A stretch of DNA of 64,000 nucleotides, taken from NCBI GenBank assembly GCA_003144015.1, contig QFWS01000003.1, forward strand, positions 62,001 to 126,000. The letters run 5' to 3'. Positions 1-7,884 of the stretch are shown here, piece by piece. A program made the position numbers and the translations under genes. The notes below the pieces were generated by a model that saw nothing but the letters and a program-made list of their open reading frames with translations, did no database searches and had not been told where the DNA came from. The stretch comes from Flavobacteriaceae bacterium LYZ1037. GTDB lineage: Bacteria > Bacteroidota > Bacteroidia > Flavobacteriales > Flavobacteriaceae. How positions within the stretch are numbered: the first letter of the stretch is position 1; every line of letters starts with the position of its first letter.

Positions 1-75
1 ATGGTCATCACCACTACAGCCCTTTAAAATAATTAAGGGCAAAAATAAAATTAGTGACTTAAATAGTGTCTTCAT
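1..75 (-). CDS. N-terminus of a surface-type lipoprotein (partial)
   Basis: Twenty-five codons run from an ATG at 73-75 on the minus strand to the window edge with no stop. The peptide has a basic start (MKTLFK), a hydrophobic stretch (residues 7-17) and a Cys at residue 20 preceded by LKG, which is a lipoprotein signal. The residues after the Cys (SGDDH) are acidic. Acidic residues just after the lipid-bearing Cys are known in Bacteroidota as a surface-export signal, so the mature protein is probably displayed on the cell surface (inference). It is divergent from the sirtuin gene. Nothing can be said about its function because the rest lies outside the window. Confidence 0.7.
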   Translation of the reverse strand, partial: MKTLFKSLILFLPLIILKGCSGDDH

Positions 76-156
76 AATCTAATATTAAATATCTGTAATA
101 TTACACATAATATATAAATTTTTAAAGTGTTGTTGCACTCCTTTTTTATTTTATTT

Positions 157-164
157 TAAGTTTG
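157..164 (+). promoter_or_regulatory. -7 promoter element of the sirtuin gene
   Basis: TAAGTTTG matches the Bacteroidota consensus TAnnTTTG and lies 20 bases before the ATG. Two TTG triplets lie about 22 bases upstream, slightly further than the usual -33 spacing. Confidence 0.55.
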
Positions 165-184
165 AAATGTTATAATTTCACAAA

Positions 185-859
185 ATGAAACACATCGTTG
201 TATTATCAGGAGCAGGAATTAGTGCCGAAAGTGGCATTAAAACCTTTCGAGACGCCGATAGTCTTTGGGAAGGTCATGATGTTATGGAAGTGGCGTCTCT
301 AGAAGGATTTACAAAGAACCCTGAGTTGGTTTTAAATTTTTATAACGAAAGAAGAAAACAACTCCTAACGGTTCATCCAAACCTAGCTCATAAAACATTA
401 GCCGCTTTAGAGGAAGAATATAAAGTAACTATTATTACTCAAAATGTAGATGATTTACACGAACGTGCTGGAAGTTCTAATATCATACACTTACATGGCG
501 AGTTACTAAAAGCTAGAAATATATATAACGAGACATCTATTATTGATTGGAAACAAGATATTTTACTTGGCGATGTTTGTGAAAAAGGATATCAAATGAG
601 ACCACATATCATTTGGTTTGGTGAAGCTGTACCAATGATTGATAAAGCAATTTCCATTTGTGAAACGGCCGATATTCTTGTAATTATTGGCACTTCCATG
701 CAAGTATACCCTGCTGCTAGCTTGATGGATTTTACTCCAAACCACATTCCAATTTATTACATAGATCCAAAACCAGCGAAAGTAAATAACCAAAGAATTA
801 CAGTGATCCCTGAAACTGCTACTAAAGGTGTAAAAAAACTTGTAGAATTACTTTCTTAA
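185..859 (+). CDS. cobB: NAD-dependent protein deacylase, class III sirtuin
   Basis: A Sir2-family enzyme that removes acyl groups from protein lysines using NAD, in the cytoplasm. The NAD-binding GAGIS is at residues 9-13, TFRD at 20-23, TQNVDDLH at 85-92 and the catalytic His at 104 (HLHGEL). Tyr53 and Arg56 in FYNERR form the YxxR pair that in CobB and SIRT5 selects succinyl and malonyl lysine. The four zinc-binding cysteines usual between residues 110 and 145 are absent; only one Cys remains there. At 224 residues it is slightly shorter than E. coli CobB. It appears monocistronic with its own promoter. The loss of zinc ligands is seen directly; activity as a desuccinylase is inferred from the YxxR pair. 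Confidence 0.93.
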   Translation: MKHIVVLSGAGISAESGIKTFRDADSLWEGHDVMEVASLEGFTKNPELVLNFYNERRKQLLTVHPNLAHKTLAALEEEYKVTIITQNVDDLHERAGSSNIIHLHGELLKARNIYNETSIIDWKQDILLGDVCEKGYQMRPHIIWFGEAVPMIDKAISICETADILVIIGTSMQVYPAASLMDFTPNHIPIYYIDPKPAKVNNQRITVIPETATKGVKKLVELLS

Positions 860-895
860 TTACTTCGTGCAATATTAAAAGCAGTAATAGAGTTC

Positions 896-903
896 TATTT
901 TTG
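896..903 (+). promoter_or_regulatory. -7 promoter element of the PAP2 phosphatase gene
   Basis: TATTTTTG matches TAnnTTTG and ends 22 bases before the ATG at 926. Confidence 0.55.
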
Positions 904-925
904 TCTAACTATATTCTTTTTTTGA

Positions 926-1510
926 ATGTTACGAATAATGATAATCATACTAATCCAAGTATTCATGATGAATTATTCATATTCACAAAACACAGATCCA
1001 AATCCAAATAGCACACACGAAAAATGGGAATATGTCCTAGAAGGAACTGGAGATATATTACAAATAGCACTACCAGTAGCTGCTGGATTAGCAACTGTTT
1101 TCAAAAAAGATTGGGAAGGCAGCAAACAGTTTGCATTTTCTTATACTACTAGTTTTATAATTGCCCATGCTTTAAAAAAAATAGTTCATAAACAGCGTCC
1201 TGAAGGTAGAAATCTCTACGATGCTTTTCCCTCAGGTCATACTACCTCTGCCTTTAGTGGTGCTTCATTTATCCAAAGACGCTATGGTTGGAAATATGGA
1301 AAATGGGCCTATTTATTGGCTTCTATTGTTGGTGTAAGTAGAATGGAAGGACCAGATGGATGGCATGATATATGGGATGTCCTAGGAGGTGCAGCCATTG
1401 GTATTGGTAGCACATATATTTTCACAAAACCTTACCAAAATAACCCCGTTGAATTAGGTTTCTATTCCAGAAACAACCACTATCTTATAACTGCTAAATT
1501 TAAATTTTAG
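926..1510 (+). CDS. PAP2-family phosphatase, exported
   Basis: Type 2 phosphatidic acid phosphatase superfamily, which removes phosphate from lipids such as phosphatidic acid or undecaprenyl diphosphate on the outer side of the inner membrane. The three catalytic motifs are visible: K84-x6-R91-P92, PSGH at 102-105 with His105, and SR at 138-139 followed by His147 and Asp151. The gap from SR to His is seven residues where the usual motif has five. The N-terminus (residues 1-20, ending SYSQ) is a signal peptide, and later hydrophobic stretches suggest membrane association. It converges on the next gene with only four bases between the stops. The substrate cannot be told from the sequence. Confidence 0.88.
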   Translation: MLRIMIIILIQVFMMNYSYSQNTDPNPNSTHEKWEYVLEGTGDILQIALPVAAGLATVFKKDWEGSKQFAFSYTTSFIIAHALKKIVHKQRPEGRNLYDAFPSGHTTSAFSGASFIQRRYGWKYGKWAYLLASIVGVSRMEGPDGWHDIWDVLGGAAIGIGSTYIFTKPYQNNPVELGFYSRNNHYLITAKFKF

Positions 1511-1514
1511 AAGA

Positions 1515-2162
1515 CTAAGCTTTCTTTTTTTCTTTTTTTGGAGGCATCGTTCCAAATACTTTATCCCAAAAAGTGTTAGAAACACCAAAAGCTTTGTTAG
1601 GATACTTATAATGATGTAGACTATGGTGGTGCCATAAATCTCTAAAACGTTTAGGAGGACGCATGACATGAGTAGCTCTGTGTACAAATGAATACATTAA
1701 ATACCCAATAAAAAAACCTGGAAAAAAACCATAAACTAATTGCGTAAAACCTGTAGCCCAAAATACAACAAAGAAGATCCCGAATAAAAAAGATGCTAAA
1801 ATAATCCCCGGAACAGGAGGCATTAACAAACGGTCTTTATCTGTTGGGAAATTATGATGAGCGCCATGCATGATAAAATGAAATCTTTGAGACCATTTAG
1901 CTTCTGTTACCCAATGAAACACATAACGATGTAACATGTATTCAGCAAAAGTCCAAAAGAATAAACCAAAAACAAACAACCCTAAAAAGGACCATACGCT
2001 TAATCCAATAACTCCTATAGCTAAGTAGACTAAAAAGGCATTAATTAAACCGTAAACAATAATATTTGAAATAGGATCCGTTTTTGTTAAACGTTCTAAA
2101 ATTGGATTTTTAAATATTTCTGCTTGACCAGTTTGAAAATCTGTAGTCACTTCTGGTTTCAT
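1515..2162 (-). CDS. Sterol desaturase / fatty acid hydroxylase family membrane protein
   Basis: An integral-membrane di-iron oxygenase of the fatty acid hydroxylase superfamily. The histidine clusters that bind the iron pair are present: HRYVFHW, HGAHHNFPTDKDR, HRATHV and WHHHSLHHYKYP. Four hydrophobic stretches surround them. At 215 residues it matches the short bacterial relatives of yeast Scs7, which 2-hydroxylate fatty acids. Flavobacteria make hydroxylated fatty acids and sulfonolipids, so a role in lipid hydroxylation is plausible, but the substrate is inference. The C-terminus is very lysine-rich (PPKKEKKKA). A TAATTTTG promoter element lies at 2185-2192 on the minus strand. Confidence 0.9.
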   Translation of the reverse strand: MKPEVTTDFQTGQAEIFKNPILERLTKTDPISNIIVYGLINAFLVYLAIGVIGLSVWSFLGLFVFGLFFWTFAEYMLHRYVFHWVTEAKWSQRFHFIMHGAHHNFPTDKDRLLMPPVPGIILASFLFGIFFVVFWATGFTQLVYGFFPGFFIGYLMYSFVHRATHVMRPPKRFRDLWHHHSLHHYKYPNKAFGVSNTFWDKVFGTMPPKKEKKKA

Positions 2163-2184
2163 AATTTATACTCGTTTATTATTG

Positions 2185-2192
2185 CAAAATTA
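2185..2192 (-). promoter_or_regulatory. -7 promoter element of the fatty acid hydroxylase gene
   Basis: Read on the minus strand this is TAATTTTG, a match to TAnnTTTG, ending 22 bases before the ATG at 2162. Confidence 0.55.
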
Positions 2193-2217
2193 TAAAAAAT
2201 AAAGATATACAAAAAAA

Positions 2218-3690
2218 CTATCTAGAATAATTAGGTGATTCTTTTGTAATGGTAACATCGTGTGGATGGCTTTCATTAATTCCAGAGGCTGTTATTTTTA
2301 CAAATTGCCCTTTATCTTTAAGTGTCTCTATATCTTTAGCACCACAATAACCCATTCCAGCTCTTAACCCACCAACAAATTGATGAATACTTTCATACAA
2401 CTCCCCTTTATATGGAACACGACCTACAATGCCTTCTGGGACTAATTTTTTAATATCGTCTTCCACATCTTGAAAATATCGATCTTTACTTCCTTGTTTC
2501 ATAGCTTCTACTGAGCCCATACCTCTATAAGACTTAAATTTTCTGCCTTCATAAATAATAGTTTCACCAGGACTTTCTTTAGTTCCAGCTAATAAAGAGC
2601 CTAACATTACGCTATCTGCTCCTGCTGCTATGGCCTTTGGAATATCTCCAGTATAACGAATACCTCCATCTGCAATTACTGGAACTCCTGAACCTTTAAT
2701 GGCTGCAGCGACTTCTAAAACAGCTGAAAATTGAGGAAAACCAACTCCTGCAACTACACGAGTAGTACAAATTGAACCTGGTCCAATACCAACTTTAATA
2801 GCATCTGCTCCTGCTTCAACCAAATATTTTGCTGCTTCTGCTGTTGCTATATTACCAACAATAACATCTAATTTGGGAAATTTAGCTTTAACCTCTTTAA
2901 GTACAGCTACAACTCCTTTTGTATGTCCATGTGCCGTATCAATAATAACTGCATCTACGCCAGAATTTACCAAAGCAGCTGTACGTTCGACAACATCTGG
3001 GGTTACTCCAAGAGCTGCAGCAACACGTAAACGACCAAACACATCTTTATTAGAAATAGGTTTTTGGGTTAGTTTAGTAATGTCTCTAAATGTAATTAAA
3101 CCTGCTAGTTTATAATTGTCATCAACAATCAATAATTTCTCAATTTTATGTTCTTGCAAAATCACTTCGGCTTGTTGTAAAGATGTCCCAACAGGTGCTG
3201 TTACCAATCTATCACTAGTCATAACGTCAACGATGGGTCTTTCTCCATCTTTTTCAAAACGCAAATCTCTATTGGTTACAATCCCTTTTAAAAACCCTTG
3301 ATCGTCCACAATTGGAATCCCTCCTATACTGTGTTCTGCCATATTTTGTTTAGCATCAAGTACTTTTGCTTCTATGGTAAGTGTTACAGGATCTGTTATC
3401 ATACCACTTTCTGCACGTTTTACTTTCCGGACTTCGTTAGCTTGTTGAGCAATCGTCATATTCTTATGAAGCACACCAATTCCTCCTTCTCTTGCTATAG
3501 CAATTGCCATAGCACTCTCAGTAACCGTATCCATAGCTGCTGAAACTATAGGAATGTTAATTGTAATATTTTTAGTGAATTTTGTTTGAATATTGACTTC
3601 TCGTGGCAATACTTCTGAAAAAGCCGGTACTAGTAGGACGTCGTCGTAAGTTAAACCTTCTCCTACAATTTTGTTTGAATGTGATATCAT
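2218..3690 (-). CDS. guaB: Inosine-5'-monophosphate dehydrogenase
   Basis: Oxidises IMP to XMP with NAD, the committed step of guanine nucleotide synthesis, in the cytoplasm. The conserved start [11 protein letters not shown], two CBS domains (roughly residues 95-205), the catalytic Cys loop [11 protein letters not shown], the phosphate-binding [10 protein letters not shown] and the YRGMGS flap region are all present. The length of 490 residues is typical. I chose the ATG at 3690. An in-frame TTG nine codons upstream (3717) lies inside the TATATTTG promoter element and so cannot be the start. The gene appears to be transcribed alone. Confidence in the function is very high. Confidence 0.98.
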   Translation of the reverse strand: MISHSNKIVGEGLTYDDVLLVPAFSEVLPREVNIQTKFTKNITINIPIVSAAMDTVTESAMAIAIAREGGIGVLHKNMTIAQQANEVRKVKRAESGMITDPVTLTIEAKVLDAKQNMAEHSIGGIPIVDDQGFLKGIVTNRDLRFEKDGERPIVDVMTSDRLVTAPVGTSLQQAEVILQEHKIEKLLIVDDNYKLAGLITFRDITKLTQKPISNKDVFGRLRVAAALGVTPDVVERTAALVNSGVDAVIIDTAHGHTKGVVAVLKEVKAKFPKLDVIVGNIATAEAAKYLVEAGADAIKVGIGPGSICTTRVVAGVGFPQFSAVLEVAAAIKGSGVPVIADGGIRYTGDIPKAIAAGADSVMLGSLLAGTKESPGETIIYEGRKFKSYRGMGSVEAMKQGSKDRYFQDVEDDIKKLVPEGIVGRVPYKGELYESIHQFVGGLRAGMGYCGAKDIETLKDKGQFVKITASGINESHPHDVTITKESPNYSR

Positions 3691-3714
3691 GTTGCAATTA
3701 CATTTAATTGCGTG

Positions 3715-3722
3715 CAAATATA
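3715..3722 (-). promoter_or_regulatory. -7 promoter element of guaB
   Basis: Minus strand reads TATATTTG, a full match to TAnnTTTG, 24 bases before the guaB ATG. It overlaps an in-frame TTG and so decides the start codon. Confidence 0.7.
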
Positions 3723-3745
3723 CAATATTTATACCTAACTAAATT

Positions 3746-4465
3746 TTAGTTATTCTTAAAATATTTATATTCCGTTTTGCAATAAGGCCTTAGGGTCTTT
3801 AAAGCATAATGATATCTATTTTCTTTATTGGATAAATCTCCTGAAAATACAACTTCTTTGGGCACCATGAATTTATAAATACATTTACCCTTAGCCATTT
3901 TATCAATAGTTTTCAAAGTTTTTGAGTCTACTTGATTATATATTTCTTCCAACCAAACATATTGTTCTTCATGAATAATCTCCTCATCCCAAGTCAATGC
4001 TTTATCTGATTTTAAAATCGATTCAGAAAAATAAAGCGTCTTCATTTTTGAAAAGGCCTTAATAAAAACTGTTTCACTTCCTTTTGTAGCGTATCGTTTC
4101 ACTTCTTTTCTTGTGAAAATATTAAAAGGAAAAGCTTTGATATTTTCTAATTTATTAGATATAAAATGTGCCATTTCTGGCCAAACTACTTCGGAACCTT
4201 TTGCATCTAATGCGTTATATATCCATAAATAAAAATCGGTACGTTCTTTAATAGACTTGTATTCTAAAGGAAGGTTGTTTTTTAAATTATACAAATTGGC
4301 TTGTTGCCAAATTAAGGTGTTATCTTTTCTGTCTTTTCTAAGCCAGTCGGAAGATTCTAATTGGAGTTTTCCAGTCTTTTTTTGGTATTCATTGAGGTTC
4401 TTATACTCTTTAGAAAAACTTATGGTCGTAAAGCATAAAAAAAACACATATAAAAATAGCTTCAT
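3746..4465 (-). CDS. Exported protein of unknown function
   Basis: I do not recognise this 239-residue protein. It begins with a signal peptide (residues 1-18, ending TISFSK), and the rest is soluble, basic and rich in Lys, Trp and Tyr, so it is probably periplasmic or outer-membrane associated. There is no lipobox Cys and no C-terminal T9SS sorting domain. It contains an acidic-aromatic stretch, LTWDEEIIHEEQYVWLEEIY, near residue 160. It lies between guaB and the FMN-binding group, on the same strand as both, with 35 bases to the 4501-5001 gene upstream. It could be co-transcribed with that group. Confidence 0.75.
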   Translation of the reverse strand: MKLFLYVFFLCFTTISFSKEYKNLNEYQKKTGKLQLESSDWLRKDRKDNTLIWQQANLYNLKNNLPLEYKSIKERTDFYLWIYNALDAKGSEVVWPEMAHFISNKLENIKAFPFNIFTRKEVKRYATKGSETVFIKAFSKMKTLYFSESILKSDKALTWDEEIIHEEQYVWLEEIYNQVDSKTLKTIDKMAKGKCIYKFMVPKEVVFSGDLSNKENRYHYALKTLRPYCKTEYKYFKNN

Positions 4466-4500
4466 ATAAATTTAATGAAAGATAAATTTACAAGAATATT

Positions 4501-5001
4501 CTAATTATTCACTTTTTTAAAATCAAAAAGTTGTTTTAATATAATTAGTACTGAAAGTGAAAAAGTAAGTGTCATTAAAATTCCAGAAAACATTACAATA
4601 TACTTGGTCCAGTAAAATCCAGCCCAAAGCAGATAAAGTCCACCAAAAGTTAAAATAACAGAAAGAAATGGCTCAATAATTAAAAACAATTTAAGAGTCT
4701 TATTTAATCTGGTTGTACTTAAAATTATACCAACTAAAAAGAAAATAATTGACATAGATAAAATATGATTATGAACCAACGTAAGCATTTCCTTTTCGCT
4801 TTTTTTAAACTTCATCACGGTTGCTGATTCATTGTTTTCGTTTCCTAAATATTGTTCCTCTATACCATGTGGATTAGTGCTAGATGTTTCGCCAACAAAA
4901 AGCAGCCCTGTAAAAAACCCAACACTTAACACAATAATAAAAGCTGCAATTAAAAGCTTTATTTCTTTAGGAAACGTATAAATTAAACCGTTTAATTCCA
5001 T
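4501..5001 (-). CDS. Small integral membrane protein beside an FMN-binding protein
   Basis: A 166-residue protein with four predicted membrane segments (about residues 15-36, 74-92, 101-122 and 130-155). The loop between the first two holds GIEEQYLGNE and then HNH at the start of the second segment. I do not recognise a named family. The start follows the stop of the FMN-binding gene by one base (TAATATG), so the two are surely translated together. The paired histidines at a membrane edge would suit a haem or metal ligand, and with a flavoprotein partner an electron-transfer role is possible, but this is inference. Confidence 0.8.
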   Translation of the reverse strand: MELNGLIYTFPKEIKLLIAAFIIVLSVGFFTGLLFVGETSSTNPHGIEEQYLGNENNESATVMKFKKSEKEMLTLVHNHILSMSIIFFLVGIILSTTRLNKTLKLFLIIEPFLSVILTFGGLYLLWAGFYWTKYIVMFSGILMTLTFSLSVLIILKQLFDFKKVNN

Positions 5002-5002
5002 A

Positions 5003-5530
5003 TTAAATCATGTTTTTTGAATGAAGAATTTTTAAAGATTGTAATAAATTATTCATTGCAGTCGTCATGGATCTTACAGAAATGGTTGCTCCAGAAATAG
5101 CCATAATATTATCGCCATATCTTAGATCGTCATTTTGAGTTTTACCAATAAATTGTTTTAACCAACGTTTACTGCCTATTTCACCACCATAATCTTCTCT
5201 ATAAACTAATACTTTCGAACTTAATACAATTAATTCAGTATCTAATAAAACCAAATAATCGAACTGGTCTGTTTTACTTGGAGCTTTAGAAACATAAGCA
5301 TAACCCAACAATTGATTGTTTGAATGGATTTGAAAAAAATTATTGGTTTCAAATTTAGATGGTAATTCTGATGCGACATTAGTGGGGATAACAAAAGCCT
5401 CAAACGTAAAGTTTTTTGTTTGAAAAGTTTCAGTTATTTCTTTATCCACTTTTTTCTGAAGGTTTTTTGGCAATCCAATAACTTGAAATCCAAACAGGAG
5501 AATAAAAATTATAGTAAGTTTTATATTCAT
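5003..5530 (-). CDS. Exported FMN-binding domain protein
   Basis: A 175-residue exported protein with a signal peptide (residues 1-19). The C-terminal half is an FMN-binding domain of the RnfG/NqrC/NosR type, in which FMN is linked by ApbE to the Thr of an SGAT motif. SGATIS is present with Thr149. The family motif usually has Asp three residues before the Ser; here that place is Met143, and the nearest Asp is residue 140. The domain is followed by a short helical tail. It is the first gene of a pair with the 4501-5001 membrane protein. Membership in the family is clear; whether FMN is really attached is uncertain. Confidence 0.85.
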   Translation of the reverse strand: MNIKLTIIFILLFGFQVIGLPKNLQKKVDKEITETFQTKNFTFEAFVIPTNVASELPSKFETNNFFQIHSNNQLLGYAYVSKAPSKTDQFDYLVLLDTELIVLSSKVLVYREDYGGEIGSKRWLKQFIGKTQNDDLRYGDNIMAISGATISVRSMTTAMNNLLQSLKILHSKNMI

Positions 5531-5534
5531 TTTG

Positions 5535-5542
5535 CAAAGATA
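5535..5542 (-). promoter_or_regulatory. -7 promoter element of the FMN-binding gene, very close to the ATG
   Basis: Minus strand reads TATCTTTG, a match to TAnnTTTG, and only four bases (CAAA) separate it from the ATG at 5530. The message would have almost no leader. Confidence 0.5.
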
Positions 5543-5577
5543 TTTAAATGTTTAATGTTACCAACTAAAATGCCAAA

Positions 5578-5609
5578 TAGCTAGAGTGAAAAAAAAATCT
5601 CTCTAGCTA
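5578..5609. terminator. Inverted repeat between the porin and FMN-binding genes
   Basis: The arms TAGCTAGAG (5578-5586) and CTCTAGCTA (5601-5609) pair perfectly around an A-rich loop of 14 bases. It lies downstream of the porin gene on the minus strand, where the loop is T-rich. It may end the porin transcript, although the T-run sits in the loop and not after the stem. Confidence 0.45.
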
Positions 5610-5644
5610 CAGGACAAATAAAAATTAAAAACTAAATCTTTATA

Positions 5645-6823
5645 TTAAAACCAAACTCCGATTCCGAAATTTAACTGGTTTCCTAAATCATTATTGGTCG
5701 CATCGTTTTTAAACTGATAATCTGCTTTAACGACAGCTCCAGGAGTTAATTTATAAGACAAACCTAAGGTCCAATCGCTTCTATTATAAGCGTCATTTAT
5801 CAATAGATCTCCTTCAACTGATGCGTTTGTATCGTAATCTTCATAACGTGCAAATGCATAAAGCTGTTGTTTTTTAGTAAGTGGTAGTAAATTATAGGAT
5901 GCTTCTAAATACCATCCTTGCATAGCGCTTCCAAGTCCTTGTGTTGGATCTGCTTCTAAATCGTAATACAATTCATTATAAGCTTCAGTATCTGTCAATC
6001 CAGCATACACAATTTGACCCCGTGCAGCAATACGTTTGTAAGCATAACGAGCATCAAGTCCTACCATAGACAAACCTACGCTAGAACCATCTAAATCTTC
6101 AACATCATCTTCTGCTTGCGAACGACCAACGTATCCAGATAACCCTAATCGTAATCCTGGTAGGCCATAATAATCAAATTTAACAGATAAGTTAGGTGAA
6201 TCTACTGTAGATTGAATTCCTTTTTGTCTTCCGTTTCGTAAACCATCTTTTCCACCAAGAACCTTAGAACCATTTACCGAAGCAAAACCCGTAAAGATAT
6301 ATGCTTGGTAGCCTAACGAAATCTCATTAAATCTTCCAGAAACACCTACACCAATTTCTCTCCAAGTTGTTGGCACAATGCTTTTATCCATACTAGGTCT
6401 TTCTACACCATTAAAAGTTGTTGGCTCATGGTATTCATTAACAATACCCATAGGCACTAACATTAAACCACCACGTAGATTTACATGGTCTGATAAACTA
6501 TATTGCAAGAATGCTTGTTCAACATAAACTTCTTCAACATGCTCTAATTCTACTTCTGTTACAAATTGCACTTTATCGCTAAATTTGTAACCGAATAATA
6601 ATACCAAACGTTGTACATCTAACTCGCCATTATCTCCTTCTGGCTGGTTATAAGTAATCTCTCCATAACCACCAACAGTAACTCCAGAACTAACATTACC
6701 TGACAAGATACGTTGAGCTGAATTTTCTTGTTGTTGCGGATTTGTATATAAAGAATCTGGAACAGTTTGGGAAAACCCAATCGTTGAAACTAAAACTGAA
6801 ATTGATAGAATAATATTTTTCAT
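5645..6823 (-). CDS. Outer-membrane porin, phosphate-selective porin type
   Basis: A 392-residue outer-membrane beta barrel. A signal peptide (residues 1-18, ending GFSQ) is followed by many alternating strands such as VGGYGEITYN and VQRLVLLFGYKF, and it ends with an aromatic residue (GIGVWF), as barrels do. The pattern resembles the OprO/OprP phosphate-selective porin family common in Bacteroidota. The start is supported by AAAGG before the ATG and by a strong promoter about 55 bases upstream. The transported solute cannot be deduced. It lies upstream of the FMN-binding pair on the same strand, but an inverted repeat between them suggests separate transcripts. Confidence 0.88.
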   Translation of the reverse strand: MKNIILSISVLVSTIGFSQTVPDSLYTNPQQQENSAQRILSGNVSSGVTVGGYGEITYNQPEGDNGELDVQRLVLLFGYKFSDKVQFVTEVELEHVEEVYVEQAFLQYSLSDHVNLRGGLMLVPMGIVNEYHEPTTFNGVERPSMDKSIVPTTWREIGVGVSGRFNEISLGYQAYIFTGFASVNGSKVLGGKDGLRNGRQKGIQSTVDSPNLSVKFDYYGLPGLRLGLSGYVGRSQAEDDVEDLDGSSVGLSMVGLDARYAYKRIAARGQIVYAGLTDTEAYNELYYDLEADPTQGLGSAMQGWYLEASYNLLPLTKKQQLYAFARYEDYDTNASVEGDLLINDAYNRSDWTLGLSYKLTPGAVVKADYQFKNDATNNDLGNQLNFGIGVWF

Positions 6824-6878
6824 TATTACCTTTACTTTTATTTAGACTTATTATAAATAATTTAATGTTTTTCGACTG

Positions 6879-6909
6879 CAAAAATAGTATAGGATTTTAA
6901 ATACGCAAA
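6879..6909 (-). promoter_or_regulatory. Promoter of the porin gene
   Basis: Minus strand: TTTG at 6906-6909 (-33), 19 bases, then TATTTTTG at 6879-6886 (-7). Both parts match the Bacteroidota consensus. The leader is about 50 bases long. Confidence 0.7.
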
Positions 6910-6990
6910 GCTTATTTAGATTAATTTAAAATAAAAAAATAACAAAAATTTTAACTAATTGAATTCGTGAAAAATAAGTGCCGTAAAAGT

Positions 6991-7854
6991 TTAATGATAT
7001 GCATTAAAAATTTTGGTTGCTTCGTTATACGCGCTCTCAAAACTTAATGCATTTAAGTTAGAAACTTTTTTTTGGGTGAAGTAAGACAGTAGTTTTTCGG
7101 TAGGCATATTGCCAGTAAGTTCATCTTTAGCCATTGGGCAACCTCCAAAGCCTTGAATGGCTCCGTCAAAACGTTTGCATCCTGCCTTATAAGCTGCATC
7201 TACTTTTTCAAACCAGGTTGTAGGTGTGGTATGTAAATGAGCACCAAATTCGATATTTGGATATTTTGGTATTAAATTCGAAAACAAATAGTTGATATTT
7301 TCAGGATTAGAACTTCCAATTGTATCGCTTAGAGAGAGGATTTTTACTCCCATATTATAAAGTCTTTCTGTCCACTCTCCTACTATTTCAACATTCCATG
7401 GGTCTCCATATGGATTACCAAATCCCATAGAAATATAAACCACAACTTGTTTGTTTGTTTTATCTGCAATTTCAAGTATTTCAGTTAGAGTTACTACAGA
7501 TTGTGCAATGGTTTTATGCGTATTACGCATTTGGAAATTTTCTGAAATTGAAAACGGATACCCTAAATAATCTATTTGTTGATGCCCAGAAGCATCTTGA
7601 GCTCCACGAGTATTGGCAATAATAGCTAATAATTTGCTTTCCGTTTTGCTTAGATCTAATTGGTCTAATACTTTGGCTGTATCCACCATCTGTGGAATGG
7701 CTTTTGGCGAAACAAAACTTCCAAAATCAATGGTATCAAATCCAACTCGAAGTAATGATTGAATGTACTGAACTTTTTTTTCGGTTGGAATAAAGTCTTT
7801 AATGCCCTGCATGGCATCTCTAGGGCATTCAATAACTTTTACTGGATTTGACAT
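6991..7854 (-). CDS. Hydroxymethylglutaryl-CoA lyase
   Basis: Splits HMG-CoA into acetyl-CoA and acetoacetate, the last step of leucine breakdown. It is a TIM-barrel enzyme of the HMGL-like family. The N-terminal RD pair is at residues 12-13 (CPRDAMQG; human enzyme RDGLQ), the metal-binding HxH is in GAHLHTTPTTW, and the catalytic Cys loop reads GFGGCPMAKDELTGNMPTE. The length of 287 residues is usual for bacterial forms. A leucine dehydrogenase at 17568 fits the same catabolic route, though it is not linked here. An alternative is a related lyase of the same family, but the GGCP loop argues for HMG-CoA. Confidence 0.92.
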   Translation of the reverse strand: MSNPVKVIECPRDAMQGIKDFIPTEKKVQYIQSLLRVGFDTIDFGSFVSPKAIPQMVDTAKVLDQLDLSKTESKLLAIIANTRGAQDASGHQQIDYLGYPFSISENFQMRNTHKTIAQSVVTLTEILEIADKTNKQVVVYISMGFGNPYGDPWNVEIVGEWTERLYNMGVKILSLSDTIGSSNPENINYLFSNLIPKYPNIEFGAHLHTTPTTWFEKVDAAYKAGCKRFDGAIQGFGGCPMAKDELTGNMPTEKLLSYFTQKKVSNLNALSFESAYNEATKIFNAYH

Positions 7855-7884
7855 TTTATTTACGTTGGAACTGTAAAAATAGCA

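Noticed and set aside
185-859. Sir2 domain as part of an anti-phage defence system
   Set aside because: It is a stand-alone sirtuin with a class III deacylase signature and no Argonaute, TIR, HerA or other defence partner nearby.
2873-3543. Open frames on the plus strand opposite guaB
   Set aside because: They are shadows of a well-conserved gene and show no domain, promoter or sensible composition.
3691-3717. A longer guaB start at a TTG codon
   Set aside because: The TTG is inside the TATATTTG promoter element, and the added residues precede no conserved sequence.
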